A stretch of DNA of 9,579 nt from contig QNFD01000078.1 in the NCBI GenBank assembly GCA_003645435.1, forward strand, positions 1 through 9,579, written 5' to 3'. This document shows positions 1 through 6,942 of this stretch, one piece after another. Source of the DNA: Gammaproteobacteria bacterium (GTDB lineage: Bacteria; Pseudomonadota; Gammaproteobacteria; GCA-001735895). How positions within the stretch are numbered: position 1 is the stretch's first letter; each line of letters starts with the position of its first letter. The position numbers were made by a program, and so were the translations under genes. The notes beneath the pieces are model-generated. The model searched no databases and was not told the origin of the DNA. It saw only the letters and a program-made list of their open reading frames with translations.

Positions 1-35
1 TTCGATCGAGTTCGCGGCTGATAGTCACTGCACAT
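1..35 (-). CDS. Possible 5' end of next gene after fabF (partial)
   Basis: The fabF stop codon reads TGATG on the minus strand, so an ATG (bases 35-33) shares one base with the TGA. The frame stays open to the window edge and would begin [11 protein letters not shown]. Such overlaps are typical of translationally coupled operon genes, and in many gammaproteobacteria fabF is followed by pabC (aminodeoxychorismate lyase). Eleven residues are too few to identify, and they do not resemble the usual PabC start. This could equally be a chance ATG. Confidence 0.2.
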   Translation of the reverse strand, partial: MCSDYQPRTRS

Positions 36-1273
36 CATATTGTCTTGAATATACAGGTGCCATTGGTGCCGCCGAATCCGAAAGAATTTGACATACTCGC
101 GGTCAGCTTTAAATCTCTCGCGGCATTGGCAACATAATCAAGATCGCATTCCGGATCCTGGTTATCCAGGTTGATGGTTGGCGGCACCACCTGATCGCGC
201 AGCGCCAGGATCGAGAAGATCGCCTCGATACCGCCGGCAGCACCTAAAAGATGTCCGGTCATGGATTTGGTCGAACTCACTACGAGTTTGTGAGCATGAT
301 CACCCATTGCCAGCTTCACAGCCTTGGTCTCGGCGACGTCGCCGGCCGGTGTCGAAGTACCATGTGCATTGATATAGCCAATATCTTCTGGATTGAGGCC
401 AGCATCGTTCATCGCGTTTCTCATACAGCGTGCCGCGCCCTCGCCGCCCTTCGATGGCAAAGTCATGTGGTAGGCGTCACCGCTCATGCCGTAACCGACC
501 AGTTCACAATAAATATTGGCGCCGCGTTTTTTTGCCATTTCGTATTCTTCCAGTACCACGACGCCGGCACCGTCCCCGAGCACAAATCCATCGCGATCCC
601 TGTCCCAGGGCCTGCTCGCCGCTTCCGGGTCGTCATTTCTGGTAGACAGTGCCCTGGCCGCGGCAAATCCGCCAACGCCTAATTCACAGGTCCCCATTTC
701 GGCGCCCCCGGCTACCATTGCATCGGCATCGCCATAGGAAATCATACGTGCCGCGTCACCAATGTTATGCGCACCGGTAGTACAGGCGCTGACAATTGCT
801 ATATTCGGGCCTTTGAGGCCGCGCATAATGGACAAATTGCCGGACACCATATTGATGATTGAACTCGGTACAAAAAATGGTGAGATTTTTCTGGGTCCGC
901 CGGCCAGATAGGCATCCCGATTTTTTTCGATGGTGGGTAATCCGCCGATACCCGAGCCTATCGCCACACCGATGCGTTCGGCATTTTCATCGGTTACTTC
1001 AAGCCCGGAATCTTCCAGGGCCTGTATCCCTGCCGCCAGGCCGTAATGGATAAAGGCATCCATCTTTTTGACTTCTTTAGCGGAAATATACTGCAACGGA
1101 TCAAAATTCTTTACCGAACCGGAAATCCGCGCGCTAAACTTGCTGGCGTCAAATGATGTGATTGGGGCTATGCCGCTTTTACCGGCGACAATGTTGCTCC
1201 AGGACTCATCGACTGTATTGCCTACCGGAGTGAGCAAACCCATGCCTGTTATAACTACACGACGTTTAGACAA
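35..1273 (-). CDS. fabF: 3-oxoacyl-ACP synthase II (KAS II)
   Basis: This cytosolic condensing enzyme joins malonyl-ACP to an acyl-ACP with loss of CO2, extending the chain by two carbons in type II fatty acid synthesis. The 412 residues match the usual FabF length (E. coli 413). The thiolase-fold active site is intact: Cys164 in SACTTG, His304 in [11 protein letters not shown], Lys336 in STKSMTGH, and His341. The glycine-rich C-terminal NSFGFGGTN is also present. The start codon is TTG, supported by GAGGG seven bases upstream and by immediate alignment of [10 protein letters not shown] with the family N-terminus. It is the last complete gene of fabD-fabG-acpP-fabF, 112 bp after acpP across a strong stem-loop, so it is probably expressed below acpP. 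In E. coli, KAS II controls the temperature-dependent 16:1 to 18:1 elongation; the same role here is inferred. Confidence 0.97.
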   Translation of the reverse strand: MSKRRVVITGMGLLTPVGNTVDESWSNIVAGKSGIAPITSFDASKFSARISGSVKNFDPLQYISAKEVKKMDAFIHYGLAAGIQALEDSGLEVTDENAERIGVAIGSGIGGLPTIEKNRDAYLAGGPRKISPFFVPSSIINMVSGNLSIMRGLKGPNIAIVSACTTGAHNIGDAARMISYGDADAMVAGGAEMGTCELGVGGFAAARALSTRNDDPEAASRPWDRDRDGFVLGDGAGVVVLEEYEMAKKRGANIYCELVGYGMSGDAYHMTLPSKGGEGAARCMRNAMNDAGLNPEDIGYINAHGTSTPAGDVAETKAVKLAMGDHAHKLVVSSTKSMTGHLLGAAGGIEAIFSILALRDQVVPPTINLDNQDPECDLDYVANAARDLKLTASMSNSFGFGGTNGTCIFKTI

Positions 1274-1285
1274 AATCGGACCCTC
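1271..1285 (-). promoter_or_regulatory. fabF ribosome binding site and TTG start
   Basis: On the minus strand GAGGG (1285-1281) lies seven bases before TTG (1273-1271). No ATG near this site would give the conserved N-terminus. The rare start codon may lower FabF synthesis relative to AcpP. Confidence 0.7.
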
Positions 1286-1328
1286 ATTACCATTCGATTC
1301 ACACTATTTAAATTTCGAGCGAGAAATG

Positions 1329-1368
1329 AAAATGCCGCTTAACATACTATGATGATAAGCGGCATTTT
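1329..1368 (-). terminator. Stem-loop attenuator between acpP and fabF
   Basis: A perfect 13-bp inverted repeat (1329-1341 with 1356-1368) encloses a 14-base loop. The stem core is GCCGC/GCGGC, flanked by A and T runs on both sides, so it resembles a Rho-independent terminator that could work in either direction. On the minus strand it follows the acpP stop by 17 bases and precedes the fabF start. The T run after the stem in that direction is short (about four), which suggests partial rather than complete termination. ACP is needed in far higher amounts than FabF, so partial termination or 3' end stabilisation of a short acpP mRNA is the likely role (inference). Confidence 0.75.
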
Positions 1369-1385
1369 TCGATTCGAAAATTCTG

Positions 1386-1619
1386 TTATACGTTAGCGTT
1401 TACGTAATCTATTGCTAACTGAACACTGGTGATTTTCTCAGCTTCTTCGTCCGGAATCTCGGTTTCAAACTCTTCTTCGAGAGCCATCACCAATTCTACC
1501 GTATCGAGTGAATCAGCGCCCAGATCATCGACGAATGATGCCCCATTTGTTACATCTTCTTCTTTGGCACCTAGTTGTTCAGCAACAATCTTTTTTACAC
1601 GTTCTTCAACAGAGCTCAT
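1386..1619 (-). CDS. acpP: Acyl carrier protein
   Basis: AcpP carries the growing acyl chain as a thioester on a 4'-phosphopantetheine arm and hands it to FabD, FabF, FabG and other partners in the cytosol. The 77 residues fit the family (E. coli 78 with Met). The sequence is highly acidic, with the four-helix ACP pattern and the [18 protein letters not shown] block; Ser37 in DSL is the attachment site. An upstream in-frame ATG would add 21 residues, but the family N-terminus ([12 protein letters not shown]) and an AGGAG ten bases before the ATG at 1619 decide the shorter start. It lies 273 bp after fabG with its own near-consensus promoter and is followed by a stem-loop. This fits a gene transcribed both with the fab operon and separately at high level. 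Confidence 0.98.
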   Translation of the reverse strand: MSSVEERVKKIVAEQLGAKEEDVTNGASFVDDLGADSLDTVELVMALEEEFETEIPDEEAEKITSVQLAIDYVNANV

Positions 1620-1634
1620 TTGAGAGTTTCTCCT
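1617..1634 (-). promoter_or_regulatory. acpP ribosome binding site
   Basis: AGGAG (1634-1630, minus strand) stands ten bases upstream of the ATG at 1619-1617. It fixes the start of the 77-residue protein and argues against the longer reading frame that begins at 1682. Confidence 0.75.
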
Positions 1635-1717
1635 GGTTATGTTCAGTAGCTTGTTAAGTGGCGATATTGTATTGAAAACCACCCCGAGTTGCCAGAATTG
1701 TCTTTATTTTTTTTCCC

Positions 1718-1745
1718 CTTATATAACAACTACTTGAGTTGTCAA
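1718..1745 (-). promoter_or_regulatory. acpP promoter (sigma-70 type)
   Basis: The minus strand shows a perfect -35 TTGACA (1745-1740), a 16-bp spacer and -10 TATAAG (1723-1718, five of six consensus bases). Transcription would start near 1711, giving a leader of about 90 bases before acpP. It lies in the unusually long fabG-acpP gap. A perfect inverted repeat fills the spacer. Confidence 0.7.
1726..1742. repeat. Palindrome inside the acpP promoter, possible operator
   Basis: ACAACT and AGTTGT form a perfect 6-bp inverted repeat around the 5-base centre ACTTG. The repeat overlaps the last three bases of the -35 and most of the spacer, a place where a dimeric repressor would block RNA polymerase. 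I do not recognise it as a clear FadR, FabR or PsrA site. The A/T-rich arms could also be chance. Confidence 0.45.
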
Positions 1746-1875
1746 CAGAAAATTAATTGCCTAAATGCAAAATTTCAGGCCTTGAATAACTGCACAATTC
1801 GACCCATGGCAACGCGACTCTGAGGATCGGTGGGAACTATTTTTCTATGTTTGCTTTACGGGACAACGGACACAT

Positions 1876-1892
1876 TGATCAAACCTTGATCA
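1876..1892. repeat. Short inverted repeat just after the fabG stop
   Basis: TGATCAA and TTGATCA pair perfectly (7 bp) around a 3-base loop, directly abutting the fabG TAG. No T run follows on the minus strand and the stem is A/T-rich, so it is a poor Rho-independent terminator. It could protect the fabG mRNA 3' end, be a protein site, or be chance. Confidence 0.35.
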
Positions 1893-2633
1893 CTAGGGCA
1901 TGTACATGCCGCCATTAACATGGATTGTTTCACCAGTGATATAGGCCGCACCGGGGGAGGCCAGGAAAACAACCGCCGAGGCAATTTCATCTGCACTCCC
2001 GAGCCGCCCCAGCGGAATTTGACCGATCATGTTCGTTTTTTGCTCTTCACTTAGCTCGCGTGTCATATCGGTGTCGATGAAACCGGGCGCCACCGTATTG
2101 ACGGTAATTTTTCTTGAACCAATTTCACGTGCCAGCGATTTAGTAAATCCGATCAAACCTGCCTTGCTCGCTGCATAGTTGGTTTGACCGGGGTTGCCAG
2201 TTACACCGACCACGGAGGAGATATTTATTATTCGTCCATATCTTTTTTTCATCATCGGTCGTATCACTGCCTTACACATGCGAAACACGGAACTGAGATT
2301 GGTATTGATAATATCGTTCCACTGTTCGTCTTTCATCATCATGAGTAGGTTGTCGCGTGTGATGCCGGCATTGTTCACCAGAATATCGGGCGGGCCATAG
2401 TCGGCCGTTACCGCTTTCATGCATTCCACGATTGAACCTTCCTCGGCCACATTTAAAACCATGCCGACGCCTTTAATTCCGGCAGCTTCCAGCGCTACGG
2501 TAATATTCTTCGCGCCGGCCTCACTCGTAGCTGTACCGATCACTGTTGCACCCTGGTTACCGAGGGCATGCGCAATCGCCTGGCCAATACCACGGCTTGA
2601 GCCGGTCACCAGCGCTATTTGACCTGTTAACAT
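1893..2633 (-). CDS. fabG: 3-oxoacyl-ACP reductase
   Basis: FabG reduces 3-oxoacyl-ACP to (3R)-hydroxyacyl-ACP with NADPH, the first reductive step of each elongation cycle. It is a 246-residue classical short-chain dehydrogenase (E. coli FabG 244). It shows the Rossmann glycine motif GSSRGIG (11-17), NNAG (87-90), and catalytic Asn112, Ser140, Tyr153 and Lys157 in YAASK, with PG at 183-184. The ATG is one base after the fabD stop and has a strong AGAGGAA seven bases upstream that lies within the fabD end, so the two are almost certainly co-transcribed and probably translationally coupled. Other SDR oxidoreductases look similar, but the fab context and near-complete match to FabG leave little doubt. 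Confidence 0.97.
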   Translation of the reverse strand: MLTGQIALVTGSSRGIGQAIAHALGNQGATVIGTATSEAGAKNITVALEAAGIKGVGMVLNVAEEGSIVECMKAVTADYGPPDILVNNAGITRDNLLMMMKDEQWNDIINTNLSSVFRMCKAVIRPMMKKRYGRIINISSVVGVTGNPGQTNYAASKAGLIGFTKSLAREIGSRKITVNTVAPGFIDTDMTRELSEEQKTNMIGQIPLGRLGSADEIASAVVFLASPGAAYITGETIHVNGGMYMP

Positions 2634-2634
2634 A

Positions 2635-3579
2635 TTAATTTTCCTCTGATACGTTTTTTATAGTTTGCTCGAATGACTCGAAATCAAATACAGCCGCCGA
2701 CAGCAGCGATTTATCGATACGTCTGGCAAGGCCGCTGAGCACTTTTCCCGGTCCACATTCGATCAACCGCCCAATGCCCTCGGCATGCATATAGCGTACG
2801 CTGTCGACCCATTTAACCGGTTGATACAGCTGTTTTTTCAGCAATAACCTGATTTCATCTTCGCTGTTTGCGATACCGGCATTTTGATTGTGAATAACGG
2901 GTATCACCGGCATCGAGAAATGAGTCGCCTCGAGTACTTCAAACAATTCATTTGCGGCTTCCGTCATCAATGTGCAATGCGAAGGCACGCTCACCGGTAA
3001 AGGTAACGCCCTTTTTGCACCTGATGCTTTGGCCTGTTCCATGGCTGCTTCCACGGCTAATTTTTGACCGGCTATGACGACCTGACCCGGGGCATTAAAA
3101 TTGACTGCTTCGACTATACCCGACTCGACACTACTACAGGCAGCGAGGACAGCTTCGTCGCTGAGTCCAATTATCGCGGCCATCGCGCCCTCACCCACTG
3201 CCACCGCGGATTGCATCAGGCTTCCGCGTTTGGCTACGAGTTTAACCGCGCTCGTGATATCGAGGCTTTGTGCGCAAACCAGGGCGGTATACTCGCCCAG
3301 GCTGTGTCCTGCCATTAGTTCGACCCCGGGCATGGCGTCGTTTTGCTGCATAATTTGCCAGCATGCGATACCTGCGCAAAGCATTGCCGGTTGGGTTATT
3401 TCCGTCGCATTCAGGCGTTCCGCCGGGCCTTCGCTCACCACCTGCCATAGGTCGTAGCCCAGTGCTTCAGACGCCTGGGCATAAACATCGATGACTACCG
3501 GCTGGTAGTCTCTCCAGTTGGTCATCATGCCAACTGATTGAGATCCCTGGCCCGGGAATACGAAAGCATTTTTTATCAT
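2635..3579 (-). CDS. fabD: Malonyl-CoA:ACP transacylase
   Basis: FabD transfers malonate from CoA to ACP, making the two-carbon donor for FabF and other condensing enzymes. With the ATG at 3579 the protein has 314 residues (E. coli 309). The acyltransferase fold is evident: FPGQGSQ near the start with Gln11 for the oxyanion hole, the nucleophile elbow GHSLGEY with Ser93, Arg118 to bind the malonyl carboxylate, and His201 in PSHC. CGPGKVLSGL lies near the C-terminus. An upstream start at 3618 would add 13 residues unlike the family; the chosen start places FVFPGQGSQ as in other FabDs. Its Shine-Dalgarno is weak (GTGAGA close to the ATG). It is the first gene of the cluster, with infA divergent upstream rather than the more usual fabH. 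I could not define a convincing promoter for it. Confidence 0.96.
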   Translation of the reverse strand: MIKNAFVFPGQGSQSVGMMTNWRDYQPVVIDVYAQASEALGYDLWQVVSEGPAERLNATEITQPAMLCAGIACWQIMQQNDAMPGVELMAGHSLGEYTALVCAQSLDITSAVKLVAKRGSLMQSAVAVGEGAMAAIIGLSDEAVLAACSSVESGIVEAVNFNAPGQVVIAGQKLAVEAAMEQAKASGAKRALPLPVSVPSHCTLMTEAANELFEVLEATHFSMPVIPVIHNQNAGIANSEDEIRLLLKKQLYQPVKWVDSVRYMHAEGIGRLIECGPGKVLSGLARRIDKSLLSAAVFDFESFEQTIKNVSEEN

Positions 3580-3645
3580 TATTCTCACGGCTCGATTTTG
3601 AGAACTAAATGGTAGCACAGCCTTTAGAAACGACGAACAAGTCAG

Positions 3646-3673
3646 TTGCCATCAATACTAAATAATGCATAAT
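3646..3673 (+). promoter_or_regulatory. infA promoter candidate
   Basis: TTGCCA (3646-3651), a 16-bp spacer and CATAAT (3668-3673) each match five of six sigma-70 consensus bases. Transcription would begin near 3680 and give a leader of about 35 bases. It lies in the 135-bp region between the divergent fabD and infA starts. Confidence 0.5.
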
Positions 3674-3714
3674 GGCGCCTTTTTATATATCGGGAACTAT
3701 ACTTAGGGTTATAT

Positions 3715-3933
3715 ATGTCAAAAGGCGACCACATTGAAATGCGAGGCACGGTAAAAGACACCTTGCCTAATACCATGTTTAGGGTAGAACTGGAAAATGG
3801 CCATGTAGTCACGGCGCATATTTCAGGAAAAATGCGCAAACACTATATTCGAATTTTAACCGGAGATACTGTAACCGTAGAATTAACGCCCTATGATTTG
3901 AGCAAGGGCAGAATTACCTTCCGCGATAGATAA
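3715..3933 (+). CDS. infA: Translation initiation factor IF-1
   Basis: IF-1 binds the A site of the 30S subunit during initiation and aids IF-2 and IF-3 in selecting the initiator tRNA. The 72 residues equal the family length and are nearly identical to E. coli IF-1, including the OB-fold core [27 protein letters not shown] and the YIRILTGD and [11 protein letters not shown] stretches. AGGG lies six bases before the ATG. The gene is convergent with clpA, as in E. coli and Pseudomonas, but only 17 bp separate the two stops, and neither the serW tRNA gene known from E. coli nor a clear terminator is present in between. Confidence 0.98.
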   Translation: MSKGDHIEMRGTVKDTLPNTMFRVELENGHVVTAHISGKMRKHYIRILTGDTVTVELTPYDLSKGRITFRDR

Positions 3934-3950
3934 AACTTGTTTACTGCTTT

Positions 3951-6218
3951 TTAGACGTCTACCGACTCTCTTTTCTTCGCATCGACGTGACAGACCAGCT
4001 TACTGTCTTCTACATCAATCTTTACATGTCCGCCATCGGTTAGATCACCGAATAATAATTCGTCCGCCAACACCTGCTTGATTTCATCCTGAATTACCCT
4101 CGCCATTGGCCGTGCGCCCATGATCGGATCGTAACCTTTCTCGGATAACCAGTGCCTGGCCTCGTCGCTGACAGTCATGCTGACCTTTTTCTCTTCAAGC
4201 TGCGCTTCCAGCTCGATCAGGAATTTGTCCACAACATTCAATATTACCTTGCTATCGAGGGTCTTGAAGTTAATTACCGCATCGAGTCGATTTCTGAATT
4301 CGGGCGTAAACACTTTCTTTATTGCCTCACCGGCATCGCTGGTGTGATCTTGCAGGGTAAATCCCATCGACGAACGACTGATCATCTCTGCACCGGCATT
4401 CGTGGTCATCACCAGGATGACATTGCGAAAATCCGCCTTCCTGCCGTTGCTATCGGTCAAGGTACCATTGTCCATTACCTGCAGGAGCAAATTAAAAACG
4501 TCCGGGTGGGCTTTTTCAATTTCATCCATAAGCAGTACGGAATATGGATGTTTGGTGATTTCTTCGGTGAGTAGGCCGCCCTGGTCAAAACCGACGTAGC
4601 CGGGCGGCGCCCCGATTAATCTGGATACCGTATGCCTTTCCATATACTCGGACATATCGAAGCGGATTAACTCAATCCCCATAATCTTCGCAATTTGCCG
4701 GCAAACCTCTGTTTTACCAACACCCGTAGGCCCGGAAAACAAAAATGATCCAATCGGCTTCATATCGCGTCCGAGCCCCGAACGGGTCATTTTAATAGCG
4801 GCATCCAGGGACTTGATCGCTTCTTCCTGGCCAAACACAACCCGTGACAGGTTTTTACCCAGGTTTTTCAACATCTCGAGATCGGATGTATTCACCGTAT
4901 TGGCCGGTATGCGTGCAATTTTGGCAACGATATTTTCAATATCGTGGATACCAATGGTTTTCTTGCGTTGTTTCTCGGGCAACAGGCGGCGTTTTGCGCC
5001 AGCCTCATCGATGACGTCGATGGCCTTGTCCGGCAGGTGACGATCGTTAATATATCGATCGGCTAACTCCGCGGCTTTGCGTAAAGCCTGCAGGGTGTAC
5101 TTCACATTGTGATGTTCTTCGAAGCGGGATTTCAAACCTTTCAGAATCAGGTAGGTCTCCTCGACACTCGGTTCCGGCACATCGATTTTTTGAAAGCGTC
5201 TGGCGAGTGCGCGATCTTTTTCGAAGACCCCGCGAAATTCGGTATAGGTAGTAGAACCAATGCACTTAATCTCACCGCTAGCCAGTTCCGGCTTGATTAG
5301 ATTAGAAGCATCCATTACCCCGCCCGAGGCTGATCCGGCACCGATAATAGTGTGGATTTCATCGATAAAAAGAATAGCACCCGGCTCTTTTTTTAGCTGG
5401 TTGATGACCGCTTTCAGGCGTTTCTCAAAATCGCCCCGATACTTGGTTCCAGCCACCAGTGCACCCAGGTCAAGGGCGTGAATAACACAGCCATGCAAAA
5501 CCTCGGGCACTTCTTCTTCGACGATTTTTCGCGCCAGGCCTTCCGCAATTGCGGTTTTACCAACGCCCGCTTCCCCCACCAGCAGTGGATTATTTTTACG
5601 TCTGCGGCACAGGGTCTGAATAAGACGTTCGACTTCCTGATCACGGCCAATCAGCGGGTCGATTTTTCCGGCGATGGCTAAATTATTCAGATTGGTAGCG
5701 AACTTTTCCAGCGGGTTGGCTTTTTCAGCATCCTCCGGGATGGCCTCGGCCTCGTGCGTAAAAGATTCGTCTTCGTTGCCTTCATCGACACGGGTAATTC
5801 CATGCGACAGGTAATTTGTCACGTCCAGACGTACAATATTATGCTTGTTCAACAGGTAGACCGCATGTGAATCCTGTTCCGAAAAGATCGCGACCAGTAC
5901 ATTAGCACCGGAAACTTCACCGTTACCGGAAGATTGCACATGAAATAGCGCACGTTGTAAAACGCGTTGAAAACCCAGGGTTGGCTGGGTATCCCTGTCC
6001 TCGTCAGACATCAGCAGAGGCGTGTTTTGATCGACAAAAATCTCCAGTTCCTTTTTGATCAAAGGAACGTCACCACCGCAGGCTTCGAGTACCGCCAAAG
6101 CAGCATCATTATCTGTCAGCATCATCAATAAATGTTCGACAGTAATAAACTCATGCCGCTTTTCATTTGCGTCGTGAAAAGCCTTGTTGAGGGAATGTTC
6201 GAGTTCTTTGTTTAACAT
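3951..6218 (-). CDS. clpA: ClpA, AAA+ unfoldase of the ClpAP protease
   Basis: ClpA forms a hexameric ring that uses ATP to unfold substrates and thread them into the ClpP peptidase. The 755 residues match E. coli ClpA (758) throughout. The N-terminal domain (about 1-145) carries the ClpS-binding region; then come a first AAA+ module with Walker A GEAGVGKT (215-222) and Walker B ILFIDE (282-287), and a second with GPTGVGKT (496-503) and VLLMDE (561-566), and sensor-2 GAR (701-703). The lack of a ClpB-type coiled-coil middle domain separates it from ClpB. The ClpP-docking loop reads MGF (618-620) where E. coli has IGL, a conservative change. No good Shine-Dalgarno precedes the ATG. It lies 133 bp after clpS, in the usual clpS-clpA order; the gap shows nothing I can name. 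Confidence 0.98.
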   Translation of the reverse strand: MLNKELEHSLNKAFHDANEKRHEFITVEHLLMMLTDNDAALAVLEACGGDVPLIKKELEIFVDQNTPLLMSDEDRDTQPTLGFQRVLQRALFHVQSSGNGEVSGANVLVAIFSEQDSHAVYLLNKHNIVRLDVTNYLSHGITRVDEGNEDESFTHEAEAIPEDAEKANPLEKFATNLNNLAIAGKIDPLIGRDQEVERLIQTLCRRRKNNPLLVGEAGVGKTAIAEGLARKIVEEEVPEVLHGCVIHALDLGALVAGTKYRGDFEKRLKAVINQLKKEPGAILFIDEIHTIIGAGSASGGVMDASNLIKPELASGEIKCIGSTTYTEFRGVFEKDRALARRFQKIDVPEPSVEETYLILKGLKSRFEEHHNVKYTLQALRKAAELADRYINDRHLPDKAIDVIDEAGAKRRLLPEKQRKKTIGIHDIENIVAKIARIPANTVNTSDLEMLKNLGKNLSRVVFGQEEAIKSLDAAIKMTRSGLGRDMKPIGSFLFSGPTGVGKTEVCRQIAKIMGIELIRFDMSEYMERHTVSRLIGAPPGYVGFDQGGLLTEEITKHPYSVLLMDEIEKAHPDVFNLLLQVMDNGTLTDSNGRKADFRNVILVMTTNAGAEMISRSSMGFTLQDHTSDAGEAIKKVFTPEFRNRLDAVINFKTLDSKVILNVVDKFLIELEAQLEEKKVSMTVSDEARHWLSEKGYDPIMGARPMARVIQDEIKQVLADELLFGDLTDGGHVKIDVEDSKLVCHVDAKKRESVDV

Positions 6219-6351
6219 CTTTATGTCCGAAATACAGTTTACCCGTATTTTTAATATAGTCTATTTGACTTGAAAGATGGTGTTTAATTCGTCAACTTCA
6301 ATAAAGAAATTTGTCACTTGATAAATCCTGTATCTAGATCCGGGTCCGAAC

Positions 6352-6687
6352 CTAAACTTCCTCCATATCGCAAAGTAGAGGATGTTTGTTTTCCCTCGAG
6401 TAGCTGTTTACCTGGGTAACCTTGGTTTCTGCGATATCGCGTGAATATATACCACAGACCCCTTTTCCGGATTTATGCACATTTAGCATAATACGTGTCG
6501 CACTTTCCCGGTTGTGCGCAAAAATCGCTTCGAGCACATGCACCACAAACTCCATCGGGGTGTAGTCGTCGTTTAGTATGACGACCCTGAACATAGGCGG
6601 TTTCTTGAGTTTTGGCTTTGTGCGCTCAAGTAATAAGGTATCATCCTTATCGGGATCGTCGTCGTTATTGGATTGCTGATCGGACAT
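6352..6687 (-). CDS. clpS: ClpS, adaptor of ClpAP
   Basis: ClpS binds the ClpA N-terminal domain, delivers proteins with bulky hydrophobic N-terminal residues (N-degrons) and inhibits degradation of ssrA-tagged substrates. The 111-residue product has a disordered, acidic N-terminal extension (about 1-28), as in other ClpS proteins, then the conserved core. N-degron pocket residues are present: Asn39-Asp40-Asp41 in [11 protein letters not shown], Met45 and His71. The C-terminal AETKV and RENKHPLLC motifs are typical. The ATG at 6687 lacks a clear Shine-Dalgarno sequence and I see no strong promoter. In E. coli the cold-shock-type gene cspD is divergent from clpS; no cspD-like sequence remains here. 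Confidence 0.97.
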   Translation of the reverse strand: MSDQQSNNDDDPDKDDTLLLERTKPKLKKPPMFRVVILNDDYTPMEFVVHVLEAIFAHNRESATRIMLNVHKSGKGVCGIYSRDIAETKVTQVNSYSRENKHPLLCDMEEV

Positions 6688-6800
6688 GCGTTTGCTTAGC
6701 TTATTAACAATAGTTATAAAGTAATGTGAGGCTCGATATAATTCAAGGGCTGGTTATCATTATTTTCCTGGCCAAATTCGATCATCCGGCGGTTAGTTCT

Positions 6801-6832
6801 GAACTTATTACGGATCAACTTACTCTAAGTTC
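6801..6832. repeat. Inverted repeat in clpS-icd gap
   Basis: GAACTTA (6801-6807) and TAAGTTC (6826-6832) are perfect reverse complements 18 bases apart. The left arm also overlaps a short AGTTC-T-GAACT palindrome at 6795-6805. It could fold in RNA or bind a dimeric protein; function unknown. Confidence 0.4.
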
Positions 6833-6857
6833 GTGTATTACCCTTTAAAAAATTTTC

Positions 6858-6887
6858 CGGGGAGTTTCTGCTCCCCGATTTCTTTTC
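6858..6887 (+). terminator. Terminator-like hairpin upstream of icd
   Basis: CGGGGAG (6858-6864) and CTCCCCG (6871-6877) make a perfect 7-bp G+C-rich stem with a 6-base loop, followed by ATTTCTTTTC. An A run lies just before it, and on the minus strand a T run follows after a short gap, so it may work both ways. No plus-strand gene lies upstream before infA. It directly abuts the icd -10 region, so it could insulate icd from read-through or end a short transcript. Confidence 0.55.
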
Positions 6888-6898
6888 TGGTATATAAT
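6888..6898 (+). promoter_or_regulatory. icd promoter (extended -10)
   Basis: TGGTATATAAT contains TATAAT (6893-6898), or TATATA preceded by TG at the extended -10 position (6888-6896). No good -35 is present; that place is taken by the G+C-rich hairpin. A start near 6905 would give a leader of about 38 bases. Confidence 0.55.
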
Positions 6899-6942
6899 TC
6901 CCGCCTGTAAATTCAATCAATCGTTTCTGTCCAGGGACCAAT

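Larger units (their letters stand above)
6715..6887 (+). ncRNA. Candidate small RNA between clpS and icd
   Basis: This part of the 255-bp clpS-icd gap holds no credible gene. On the plus strand TATAAA (6715-6720) could be a -10, with a weak TTGCTT 17 bp upstream (three of six consensus bases). An inverted repeat follows (6801-6832), and a G+C-rich hairpin with a T-rich tail ends at 6887. A promoter, internal structure and terminator within about 160 bases is the layout of a small RNA gene. The promoter is poor, so this remains a hypothesis; it may be the remains of a lost plus-strand gene. Confidence 0.22.

Noticed and set aside
1620..1682. A 21-residue N-terminal extension of acpP
   Set aside because: The family starts at MSSVEERV, with AGGAG ten bases upstream, and the acpP promoter would leave this stretch as leader.
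1759..1780. Weak stem GCCT...AGGC as a fabG terminator
   Set aside because: Seven pairs including one G-T, A/T-rich, with no immediate T run on the minus strand.
3580..3618. A 13-residue N-terminal extension of fabD
   Set aside because: The residues are unlike FabD; the ATG at 3579 gives the normal length and catalytic residue numbering.
3580..3714. A fabD promoter in the divergent fabD-infA region
   Set aside because: The best candidate is a TGCTACCAT extended -10 without a usable -35; too weak to annotate.
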